Origin: DATIVK01 sp035465955 | GTDB lineage: Bacteria; Myxococcota; Myxococcia; Myxococcales; Anaeromyxobacteraceae | Reading direction: 5' to 3' | Length of the DNA: 10,173 nucleotides | NCBI GenBank assembly: GCA_035465955.1 | Contig: DATIVK010000176.1 | Location: 1-10,173, forward strand | In this document: one piece after another, positions 1 through 7,561 of the stretch | Layout of the letters: every line of letters begins with the position of its first letter | Position numbering within the stretch: the first letter of the stretch is position 1 | Translations under genes and position numbers: made by a program | Notes under the pieces: generated by a model | The model's database searches: none | Told to the model about the DNA's origin: nothing | The model's input: the letters and a program-made list of their open reading frames with translations, nothing else

Positions 1-397
1 CGGCTTCGCGCTCCACGCCCTGGCCGACCCGACGCCGCTCCCCGGGTGGCTGGTGCTGACGAGCGAGCGCCACGCCCGGGCCTGGTACGATCTCGATCCC
101 GGGGAGCTCTCCGCGCTCGGCGGGATCGCCGCGCGCGTCATGAGGGCACAGCGCGCCGTGCTGGGGGCCGAGCACGTCTACGCGTTCGCGATCGGCGACG
201 TGCTCCACCACTTCCACCTGCACCTCGTCCCCCGCTACGCGGGGACGCCCGAGCGCCTCCGCGGCCGGCGCTGCTTCGAGGGGCTGCCCGCGGACATGCT
301 CCCGGCGGAGGAGGTCGAGCGGGCGGCGCGCGCGGTGGCCGAGGTGCTCGCCTCGCCGACGTCCCCTCTCCCTCACCGAGGGAGAGGGCTAGGGTGA
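1..397 (+). CDS. HIT-family hydrolase, 5'-truncated
   Basis: This is the 3' part of a histidine-triad gene; the reading frame is open from base 2 and the true start lies before the window. The signature His-Phe-His-Leu-His-Leu-Val is encoded at 209-229 and is followed by Pro-Arg-Tyr. HIT proteins of this size hydrolyse or transfer nucleotidyl groups (Ap4A, AMP-lysine and similar), using the middle histidine as nucleophile. The upstream segment reading PGWLVL-TSERH matches the usual strand before the first helix. About 131 residues are present, so perhaps only 10-30 N-terminal residues are missing. The last dozen residues (SPLPHRGRGLG) are not family sequence: they are translated from a REP-like palindrome that also supplies the TGA stop. 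The substrate cannot be assigned. The gene converges on the SDR gene and overlaps it by 9 bases. Confidence 0.85.
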   Translation, partial: GFALHALADPTPLPGWLVLTSERHARAWYDLDPGELSALGGIAARVMRAQRAVLGAEHVYAFAIGDVLHHFHLHLVPRYAGTPERLRGRRCFEGLPADMLPAEEVERAARAVAEVLASPTSPLPHRGRGLG

Positions 398-400
398 GGG
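364..400. repeat. REP-like palindrome at a convergent gene junction
   Basis: Bases 364-374 (ccctctccctc) and 378-388 (gagggagaggg) are perfect 11-bp inverted arms around a 3-base loop (acc). The right side continues as ctagggtgaggg to base 400. Similar ccctctccc/gggagaggg...tagggtgaggg units are, from memory, a recurrent intergenic element in many Gram-negative genomes, usually with a longer left arm than seen here. In this copy ctaggg and gggtgaggg provide the TAG stop of the minus-strand SDR gene (389-391) and the TGA stop of the plus-strand HIT gene (395-397). The stem could act as a bidirectional terminator or 3' stabiliser, but there is no T-tract on either side. No second copy is visible in the window. 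Confidence 0.7.
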
Positions 401-1249
401 AGCACCTTCACCGATGATCGGAGCGAGCCCCTCGCGGAAGCTCGGGTACCGGAGCGCCACGCCGAGCGCCTGCCGGCTCCAGCCCGACAGGATGCGCCGG
501 TTGGGCCCCGGCGGCCCCCCGTCCGAGCACGGCGGAGGGATCCCGAGCTTCGCGGCGATCCACTCGACCACCTCGCGCCGCCGCGCGGGCGCCGCGTCGC
601 TCCCGTGATAGACGAGCCCCGGCTCCCCCCGCTCCAGCCCCGCCAGGACGAACGAGACCGCGTCGTCGAGGTGGCAGAAGTTCATCCAGGCGTCGTCCCC
701 GGGCCCGAGCGCGAGCCGGCCCGTGCGGACGCGCTCGAGGATCCCGGCGCGCCCCGGGCCGTAGAGCCCGGAGAGCCGGACGACGCAGGCGCGGACGCCG
801 CGGGAGGCCGCCTCGAAGACGGTCCGCTCCGCCTCCACCAGGACCTCGCCCGCGGGGCCCGCCGGCGCCGTCGCGCTCCGCTCGTCCACGTCCCCGCCCT
901 CGCGCTGTCCGAAGACGCCGGTGGAGCCGGTGTAGACGAACGCGCGCACCCCGTCGCGACCGGCCGCCTCGAGCAGCGCCCTGTTCGCGGCGACGTACGC
1001 CCGTCGATAGGCGTCGGCGCTGTCGACGGACGACGACTGGCACGCGACGATGGCGTCGACGTCCGTCGGGATGGAGCGCGCAGCCCCCGGCTGCGCGAGA
1101 TCGAGCGCGAGCACCGTCGCGCCCAGCCCGGCGAGCGGGCGCAGCGCGGCGCCGTCCCGCCGGACCGCGACGACGCCGTGCCCCTCCGCGAGGAGCCTCC
1201 GTGCGATGCCTCCTCCGAGCCAGCCGGCCCCTGCGACCAGTACGCGCAC
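389..1249 (-). CDS. Atypical SDR NAD(P)-dependent epimerase/reductase-like protein
   Basis: This is a Rossmann-fold protein of about 286 residues. The N-terminus reads MRVLVAGAGWLGGG, giving the glycine-rich dinucleotide motif G7-x-G9-x-x-G12. Later segments fit the extended SDR fold: YTGSTGVFG (third strand with catalytic-type Ser/Thr), a VDERS stretch, RLSGLYGPGR, and FCHLDDAV near the C-terminal substrate domain. The Tyr-xxx-Lys catalytic pair is not visible where expected; the region reads GEVLVEAE. That is typical of the atypical, YeeZ-like SDR branch, so the protein may bind NAD(P) without classical dehydrogenase chemistry. I prefer the GTG at 1249 because the Rossmann motif follows at once and a GGGGTGGAGA stretch precedes it. 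A GTG at 1267 would add six residues but has a poorer upstream sequence. The gene is divergent from the FHA gene, and its TAG stop lies in the REP-like element. Function is unknown. Confidence 0.85.
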   Translation of the reverse strand: MRVLVAGAGWLGGGIARRLLAEGHGVVAVRRDGAALRPLAGLGATVLALDLAQPGAARSIPTDVDAIVACQSSSVDSADAYRRAYVAANRALLEAAGRDGVRAFVYTGSTGVFGQREGGDVDERSATAPAGPAGEVLVEAERTVFEAASRGVRACVVRLSGLYGPGRAGILERVRTGRLALGPGDDAWMNFCHLDDAVSFVLAGLERGEPGLVYHGSDAAPARRREVVEWIAAKLGIPPPCSDGGPPGPNRRILSGWSRQALGVALRYPSFREGLAPIIGEGAPSP

Positions 1250-1384
1250 TCTCCACCCCGTTGCCACCTGCGAGCGAACCCGGCGCCACGTCCCCGGGGA
1301 ACGGTACAGCGCTTCCCTTCCCCGCCGGGCGCCCCTGACCTACGCTTTCCATGAGACGCGAAGCCAGGTCCTGCCGAGGTCGGC
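1250..1384. promoter_or_regulatory. Divergent intergenic region, SDR gene / FHA gene
   Basis: This region of about 130 bases separates two divergent GTG-started genes and must hold at least one promoter in each direction. No convincing -35/-10 pair is visible. A perfect 10-bp palindrome (tccccgggga, 1291-1300) and gggcgccc (1327-1334) occur but are weak evidence in such GC-rich DNA. GAGG at about 1376-1379, six bases before the GTG at 1385, is the probable ribosome binding site of the FHA gene. Confidence 0.35.
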
Positions 1385-1819
1385 GTGTCGACTTTCCTAC
1401 TCTCCTGGCTCTCCAGGCAATACGGGGCGCTCGACGCCTCGGTCTTCCTGCGCGAGCAGCCGGGGGACTGGCTGGTCCTCGAGAGCGGGTCCGCCGCCCC
1501 CGCGCGCGCGGCCGAGCCGGTCGCGATGCGGCTCGCGCTCCGGCGCGACCGGACCCGCTTCACGCTCGGGAGCGATCCGGCCAGCGACTTCGTCGTCGAC
1601 GACTCGGGCGTCGCGCCCGCGCACGCCGTCCTCCAGCCCGACGGCCGGGGCGGCTGGATCATCCAGCGCGCCGCGCCCGGCTCGCCGGCGCAGCTCGACG
1701 GGCTGGAGCTCGGGGACTACCCCGTGGCGCTCGGCAGCGGCGCGCGCGTCGACCTGGGCGGGGCCCGGTTCACCTTCTACGCCGGCGAGGACCTCCTCGC
1801 GCGCCTCCGGGCGACCTGA
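1385..1819 (+). CDS. Small FHA-domain protein with a diverged phosphopeptide site
   Basis: This is a 144-residue protein started by GTG, with GAGG six bases upstream. Residues about 48-132 resemble a forkhead-associated domain, a beta-sandwich that normally binds phosphothreonine peptides in Ser/Thr kinase signalling. The segment TLGSDPASDFVVDDSG-VAPAHAVL aligns with the FHA core (IGR...D..V.D..VSR.H). It is followed by WIIQ, a LDG turn and VALGSGARVDLGGARFTF, as in the last strands. Key changes are visible: the Arg of the GR motif is Ser63, and the Ser of SxxH is Ala77, while His80 is kept. Phospho-binding is therefore doubtful and the domain may be structural. The first 35 residues (FLLSWLSRQYGALD...) are not a recognisable domain or a clear signal peptide. 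It precedes nhaA on the same strand, but the 138-base gap and structured leader argue for separate control of nhaA. Confidence 0.75.
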   Translation: MSTFLLSWLSRQYGALDASVFLREQPGDWLVLESGSAAPARAAEPVAMRLALRRDRTRFTLGSDPASDFVVDDSGVAPAHAVLQPDGRGGWIIQRAAPGSPAQLDGLELGDYPVALGSGARVDLGGARFTFYAGEDLLARLRAT

Positions 1820-1900
1820 TCGCCGCCCTCGACCGCGCGGGCCGGGCCGTGCGATGTTGGGCCGCGAAAGGTCAAGGGTGCGGCGGCTTCCCCGCTGCAG

Positions 1901-1957
1901 GCTCCTGGATGGTCGGGCCGCCATCCCTGACGGCGTTCGCGCCGGAAGGGATGAAGC
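1901..1957 (+). promoter_or_regulatory. Candidate RNA switch in the nhaA leader (Shine-Dalgarno-sequestering hairpin)
   Basis: The nhaA Shine-Dalgarno GGAAGGG (1944-1950, seven bases before ATG 1958) lies in the 3' arm of a hairpin. Bases atccct (1923-1928) pair with agggat (1947-1952), and cggcg (1931-1935) pairs with cgccg (1940-1944) around a ttcg loop. The two helices are joined by G1929-A1930 facing G1945-A1946, a tandem G-A mismatch. Upstream, ggatgg (1907-1912) is perfectly complementary to ccatcc (1921-1926) and would free the Shine-Dalgarno by taking the anti-Shine-Dalgarno strand. These mutually exclusive pairings are the hallmark of a translational riboswitch platform. Known nhaA-I and nhaA-II motif RNAs, reported as Li+-sensing riboswitches, occur upstream of nhaA in proteobacteria. 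I cannot confirm a match to either consensus by reading. The 5' boundary is uncertain and may reach about 1870. Confidence 0.6.
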
Positions 1958-3379
1958 ATGTCGCCCGAATCGTCCGAGCGGGCCCCCTCGCTCGGAGTCC
2001 CACCCGAAGGCTGGGCGCCGCTCATGCGCGTCGTGCGGCTCGCGGCCCGACCGCTCGAGCGGTTCCTCCGCGTCGAGGCCGCGAGCGGGATCGTCCTGCT
2101 CCTCGCCGCGGTGGTCGCCCTCGCGTGGGCCAACTCCCCGTGGGCGCAGGCGTACGCCCGCCTCTGGAGCACGCCCATCGGCGTCCGCGTCGGCGCGCTC
2201 GCCTTCGAACGACCGCTGGACTGGTTCGTCAACGACGCCCTGATGGTCGTCTTCTTCTTCGTGGTCGGGATGGAGATCCGCCGGGAGCTGCACCACGGCG
2301 AGCTCTCCGAGTGGAGGCGCGCCGTCCTCCCGGCCGCGGCCGCGCTCGGCGGGATGCTCGCCCCCGCCCTGCTGTACCTCACCGTCGCCAGCGCGCCGGA
2401 GATCCGCGCGGGCTGGGGCGTCCCGATGGCGACGGACATCGCCTTCGCGGTCGGCATCCTCACGCTGCTGGGGAAGCGGGTGCCCCCCGCGCTGCGGGTG
2501 CTGCTCCTCGCCCTCGCGGTCATCGACGATCTCGGGGCCATCGTCGTCATCGCGCTCTTCTACTCGTCGGGGGTGGCGCTCGGCGGCCTGGCCGTCGCGG
2601 CCGCCGGCGTCGGCGGAATCTTCGCGATGCAGCGGCTGGGCGTGCGCTCGCGGATCGCCTTCGTGCTCCCGGCCGTCGTCGCCTGGGCAGGCATCTACGC
2701 CGCCGGCGTCCATCCGACGATCGCCGGCGTCATCGTGGGCTTCGTGACCCCGGTGAAGGCCTGGCTTGGGCCCGACGGCTTCGTCGGATTCCTGAAGGGA
2801 GAGGTCGCCCACCTCACCGCGCGCACCCCGGAGGGGCTCGGGATCCACGAGACGGAGCAGTCCCTGCGACGCATCGGCGGCGCGAGCCGCGAGGCGCTCG
2901 CCCCCTCCGAGGGGCTGATCGCGGACCTCCACCCGTGGGTGGCCTTCGGCATCATGCCGCTCTTCGCCCTGGCGAACGCCGGCGTGTCGCTCGACGGGCT
3001 CGTCCTCGACTCGTCCGGGTGGGCGGTGGCGACGGGCGTGGCGCTCGGGCTCGTCCTCGGGAAGCCCGTCGGCGTCCTCGCGGCGATCTGGCTCGTCACC
3101 CGGCTGCGCATCGGGACGCTCCCCGCCGGCCTCGACGGGGCCCACCTCGTCATCCTGGGAGTCGTCGCCGGGGTCGGCTTCACGATGTCGCTCTTCATCG
3201 CCCAGCTCGCCTTCCACGGCGCCGGAGCGACGCTCGCCGCCGCCAAGCTGGGGGTGCTCGCGGCCAGCGCGGCCGCGGGCGCCCTGGCGATGGCGCTCGG
3301 AAGGGCGCTCCTCCCGGCGGGGGAGCGGGCCGGCGCCGCCCGCACCGTCGACGAGGCGGAGACCTCCACCGAGGCCTGA
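1958..3379 (+). CDS. nhaA: Na+/H+ antiporter NhaA
   Basis: NhaA is an inner-membrane antiporter that exports Na+ or Li+ in exchange for protons and supports salt and alkaline-pH tolerance. The 473-residue product is longer than the roughly 390-residue E. coli protein. It has an extra polar N-terminus of about 40 residues before the first membrane helix and a longer loop near residues 265-320. Family motifs are clear: WFVNDALMVVFFFVVGMEIRREL, MATDIAFAVGIL with Asp160, and LAVIDDLGAIVVIALFY with Asp190-Asp191. The 30-residue spacing matches D133 and D163/D164 of E. coli NhaA, the ion-binding and pH-gated core. PLFALANAGV and the GVGFTMSLFIAQLAF helix complete the C-terminal half. The ATG at 1958 follows GGAAGGG by seven bases; that site lies inside a predicted regulatory hairpin. 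The gene ends 22 bases from the convergent GT20 gene. Confidence 0.96.
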   Translation: MSPESSERAPSLGVPPEGWAPLMRVVRLAARPLERFLRVEAASGIVLLLAAVVALAWANSPWAQAYARLWSTPIGVRVGALAFERPLDWFVNDALMVVFFFVVGMEIRRELHHGELSEWRRAVLPAAAALGGMLAPALLYLTVASAPEIRAGWGVPMATDIAFAVGILTLLGKRVPPALRVLLLALAVIDDLGAIVVIALFYSSGVALGGLAVAAAGVGGIFAMQRLGVRSRIAFVLPAVVAWAGIYAAGVHPTIAGVIVGFVTPVKAWLGPDGFVGFLKGEVAHLTARTPEGLGIHETEQSLRRIGGASREALAPSEGLIADLHPWVAFGIMPLFALANAGVSLDGLVLDSSGWAVATGVALGLVLGKPVGVLAAIWLVTRLRIGTLPAGLDGAHLVILGVVAGVGFTMSLFIAQLAFHGAGATLAAAKLGVLAASAAAGALAMALGRALLPAGERAGAARTVDEAETSTEA

Positions 3380-3401
3380 GGGGCGCGCTGCTGCTGGCGC
3401 T

Positions 3402-5672
3402 CTACGTGCTGTTCCTGGTCGTGACCGCCTCCAGGGGGTGAGCCAGCCCGCGGGCGAGGCGCGTGGAGAGGCGATCCCGGCTCCGGAGGCGCGCGGCGTC
3501 GGCCAGCATCCGCCCGGCCCAGCGGTACACGTTGAACTCGCTCACGTGCGCCCGCATCGCCCGCATGCGCTCCGCCTGCTCGGACGGCGCCATCGAGAGC
3601 GCGGTCGCGAGGGCGGCGCCCGCCTCCTCCAGATCGTAGGGGTTCACGAGCAGCGCCTCGCCGAGCTCGCGCGCCGCGCCGGTGAACCGGCTCAGGACCA
3701 GGACGCCGCGCTCGTCCTCCCGCGCGGCGACGAACTCCTTGGCGACGAGGTTCATGCCGTCCTGGAGGCTGCTGACGTAGCAGAGGTCCGCCGCGCGCAG
3801 GTAGCGGAAGACGGCCGGGGGCTCGTGGTGCGCGCGGAGCAGCGCGATCGGGCGCCAGGAGCCCACGGCGAAGCGCGCGTTGATGCGGGAGGCGAGGGCG
3901 TCCACGACGCCGTTGAGGGCGTCGTACTCGGGGATCGACGTCCTGCTCGGCGCCGCGAGCTGGGCGAAGGTGAACCTCCCGACGAACTCCGGGTAGCGCT
4001 CGAGGGTCCGCTCGACGGCGAGCAGGCGCTCCTCGATCCCCTTGGTGTAGTCGAGGCGATCCACGCCCACCCCGAGGAGCGCGTCCGGCGCGAGCCCGAG
4101 CTCGGCGAACACCTCCCGGCGGCAGGTCGAGACCGGAGGGGCCCCCGTCGCCCAGTGGTTGGGCCACTCGATCGAGATGGGGTACGGCCGGACCAGCGAC
4201 TCGCGCCCACCCAGCACCACGGAGTGGCGCTCGCGATCGATGCGCGACTCGAGGAAGCGATCGACCCCCTCGATGAAGTTGTTGCAGTGCTGCTGCGTGT
4301 GGAAGCCGACGATGCTGGAGCCGAGCAGCCCCTCCAGGAGCTCGCGGTGCCAGGGGCAGACCCCCAGGCGCTCGGCGTTCGGCCAGGGGATGTGCCAGAA
4401 GCTGATGATCGTCGCGCGGGGCAGCCGCTCCCGGATGAGCCGCGGCGCGAGGGCGAAGTGGTAGTCCTGCACGAGCACCACCGGATCGGGGCCGCTGGCC
4501 TCCTCGCAGACGGCCGCCGCGAACCGCCGGTTGACCGCCTCGTACGTCCGCCAGTCGTCCACCCTGAACACGGGCCGCGTGTAGACCAGGTGGCACAGCG
4601 GCCAGAGCCCCTCGTTGGAGAAGCCGAGGTAGTACCCCCGCTCCTCCTCGCGGCTCAGCCAGACGCGCCGGATGGCGTAGGACTCCTCGCCCGGCGGGAC
4701 GAGCACCCGATCCCGGCCGTCGACGCACTCGCGGTCGGCGCTCCCGCTGCCGTGCGCGATCCAGGTCCCCGAGCACGCGCGCATCACCGGCTCCAGCGCC
4801 GTGACGAGGCCGCTCGCCGGGTGCTGGACCCGCAGCGCGCCGTCGTCTCCGCGCGTATGGATGTAGGGCTCGCGGTTCGCGAGGATGAGGACGCTCTCCC
4901 CCTCCAGGGACTCGGTCAGGACGCGGTGGAGCCGATCGGGCGTCCAGCGCCCCGCCGGGCCGACCCCCTGATCCGCCGCCAGGTCGGCCAGCATGGCCCG
5001 CAGGTCGGACAGGAGCGGCCCGAACATGCGCTCGTGCCGCGCTCGGGGCTTCCAGGCGAGCCCGCGGCCCACCGTGAGCACCTTCCGGATCTCCTCGGTC
5101 CAGGTCCGCCAGGTGAAGGTGCGGACGAGCACGGTGGCGATCGACGCGAGGAGCGCCACGACCCCGAAGGCCGCCACGGTGAAGCGGCGCATCGCGCCCT
5201 CGCGGCGCGCCACGAAGTCCAGATCGTGGACGACGACCAGGTGGCCGAGGGTCTGGCCCTCGTCGACGATCGGCACCACGGCCGTGTGCTGAAGCCCCCC
5301 GTCGCGCTCGTCGAGGAGATCCACCCCCGACGACGGGACGCTCGTGACGCCGCGCCCCGCGAGCGACTCGCAGACACGCTGCGCGTCCGAGGGGCCGTTG
5401 CTCGCCAGGGTCTCGAGCGGGGGCGAGCAGATGGCCGCCGCCGCGATGCGATCGTCCCGGGCGATCTCGCCGAGGACGACGCCGAGCTTCCTGCGGTCTC
5501 CCGCCCGGACGTGGGCCGCGAGGGCTTCGCGCGCGCCGTTGGCGACGAGGCGCGCGCGGAGCGCGACGTCCCGCTCGAACCAGGAGCGGGTGGTGCCGTT
5601 GACGAAGAGCGTGGCACCCCACGCCAGCGCCGCGAGGATGCCCAGCAGGGGGACGAGGACCCTGAGTGCCAT
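3402..5672 (-). CDS. Membrane-anchored GT20 glycosyltransferase, trehalose-6-phosphate synthase-like
   Basis: The 756-residue protein has a sensor-like N-terminus fused to a GT20 catalytic domain. Residues 5-24 and 164-184 are membrane helices flanking a segment of about 140 residues predicted to be periplasmic. The linker (about 185-255) resembles a HAMP/signalling helix, and GT20 spans about 258-735. Catalytic-domain motifs are VLVQDYH (Asp403), GVDRLDYTKGI (Arg539 and Lys544, equivalent to OtsA R262/K267, which bind the UDP-glucose phosphates) and LQDGMNLVAKEF (Asp638, Glu646). The expected reaction is UDP-glucose plus glucose 6-phosphate to trehalose 6-phosphate plus UDP, on the cytoplasmic face. 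The acceptor-side region reads TWIAHGSG instead of the OtsA-like WFGWSG, so another acceptor is possible. I chose ATG 5672 because the anchor helix follows directly; ATG 5732 or GTG 5780 would add polar residues, and the latter sits against a strong hairpin. It follows pgm in an apparent operon. No phosphatase (otsB) lies in the window. Confidence 0.87.
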   Translation of the reverse strand: MALRVLVPLLGILAALAWGATLFVNGTTRSWFERDVALRARLVANGAREALAAHVRAGDRRKLGVVLGEIARDDRIAAAAICSPPLETLASNGPSDAQRVCESLAGRGVTSVPSSGVDLLDERDGGLQHTAVVPIVDEGQTLGHLVVVHDLDFVARREGAMRRFTVAAFGVVALLASIATVLVRTFTWRTWTEEIRKVLTVGRGLAWKPRARHERMFGPLLSDLRAMLADLAADQGVGPAGRWTPDRLHRVLTESLEGESVLILANREPYIHTRGDDGALRVQHPASGLVTALEPVMRACSGTWIAHGSGSADRECVDGRDRVLVPPGEESYAIRRVWLSREEERGYYLGFSNEGLWPLCHLVYTRPVFRVDDWRTYEAVNRRFAAAVCEEASGPDPVVLVQDYHFALAPRLIRERLPRATIISFWHIPWPNAERLGVCPWHRELLEGLLGSSIVGFHTQQHCNNFIEGVDRFLESRIDRERHSVVLGGRESLVRPYPISIEWPNHWATGAPPVSTCRREVFAELGLAPDALLGVGVDRLDYTKGIEERLLAVERTLERYPEFVGRFTFAQLAAPSRTSIPEYDALNGVVDALASRINARFAVGSWRPIALLRAHHEPPAVFRYLRAADLCYVSSLQDGMNLVAKEFVAAREDERGVLVLSRFTGAARELGEALLVNPYDLEEAGAALATALSMAPSEQAERMRAMRAHVSEFNVYRWAGRMLADAARLRSRDRLSTRLARGLAHPLEAVTTRNST

Positions 5673-5760
5673 GATCCGCCGATCGGGAAACGCCTGGCTC
5701 GCAGGCGGCGACCCCGCTGGGGTCGAGTCCATCGAATGGCGGCCCGACCATTCGCAATCC

Positions 5761-5779
5761 TGCAGCGCGGCGCGCTGCA
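5761..5779. repeat. Perfect 9-bp inverted repeat upstream of the GT20 gene
   Basis: The two arms are tgcagcgcg (5761-5769) and cgcgctgca (5771-5779), with one central base. In RNA this gives an 8-bp stem with a 3-base loop; in DNA it resembles a dimeric operator half-site pair. It lies between the pgm stop (5820) and the preferred GT20 start (5672). On the minus strand it is not followed by a T-tract, so it is not a canonical intrinsic terminator. It may stabilise or segment the pgm-GT20 transcript. Confidence 0.55.
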
Positions 5780-5785
5780 CCCTCA

Positions 5786-5805
5786 GTAGACCGACTCTAC
5801 GTCGG
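5786..5805. repeat. Interleaved inverted repeats after pgm
   Basis: Four contiguous 5-base blocks, gtaga, ccgac, tctac and gtcgg, form two overlapping inverted repeats. Block 1 is the reverse complement of block 3, and block 2 that of block 4. The RNA can therefore form one of two mutually exclusive 5-bp hairpins, each with a 5-base loop that is the other hairpin's arm. There are no spacer bases for a full pseudoknot. The element starts 15 bases after the pgm stop codon in transcript sense. Confidence 0.45.
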
Positions 5806-5819
5806 CGGCCCGCCGGCCA

Positions 5820-7463
<1,644 letters not shown>

Positions 7464-7561
7464 GGCCCCGATGCTCGCACGGGCGGGGCGCGGGCGTCCG
7501 TCTCTCCCGGGTCGCGCGGCGCTGGCCGCCGGGAGGCTCCGCGACTAAGATCGGGGGTTCC
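7464..7561. promoter_or_regulatory. Divergent promoter region, pgm / glycosidase-like gene
   Basis: These 98 bases separate divergent genes and should carry the promoters of the pgm-GT20 unit (-) and of the glycosidase-GGDEF-SGNH operon (+). taagat at 7546-7551 looks like a -10 box for the plus strand, but no good -35 element is seen at 17 bases. GGGGG at 7553-7557 is the probable ribosome binding site for GTG 7562. If taagat were a true -10, the leader would be extremely short. Confidence 0.35.

Noticed and set aside
1291..1300. Palindrome tccccgggga as an operator
   Set aside because: Ten-base G/C palindromes are expected by chance at this base composition; there is no second copy or promoter context.
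1951..1959. ATG at 1951, seven bases before the nhaA start, out of frame
   Set aside because: It directly abuts the GGAAGGG site with no spacer, and its frame encodes only the shadow product; ATG 1958 has correct spacing and the NhaA frame.
3380..3401. Terminator between convergent nhaA and the GT20 gene
   Set aside because: The 22-base gap shows no stable inverted repeat or T-tract.
1351..3441. Long plus-strand open frame of 696 codons
   Set aside because: Its product is low-complexity Arg/Ala/Gly/Pro text with no family motif and it overlaps FHA and nhaA in another frame; a GC-rich shadow.
2695..5757. Minus-strand open frame of 1020 codons
   Set aside because: It overlaps the well-supported GT20 gene in another frame and nhaA in antisense, with Arg/Pro-rich composition; a shadow of GC-rich codon use.
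5761..5779. 9-bp palindrome as an intrinsic terminator of pgm
   Set aside because: No run of T follows on the minus strand, and a same-strand partner gene lies just downstream.
3438..5789. Plus-strand open frame of 783 codons opposite the GT20 gene
   Set aside because: It is the antisense mirror of a gene with clear GT20 motifs; no domain is recognisable in it.
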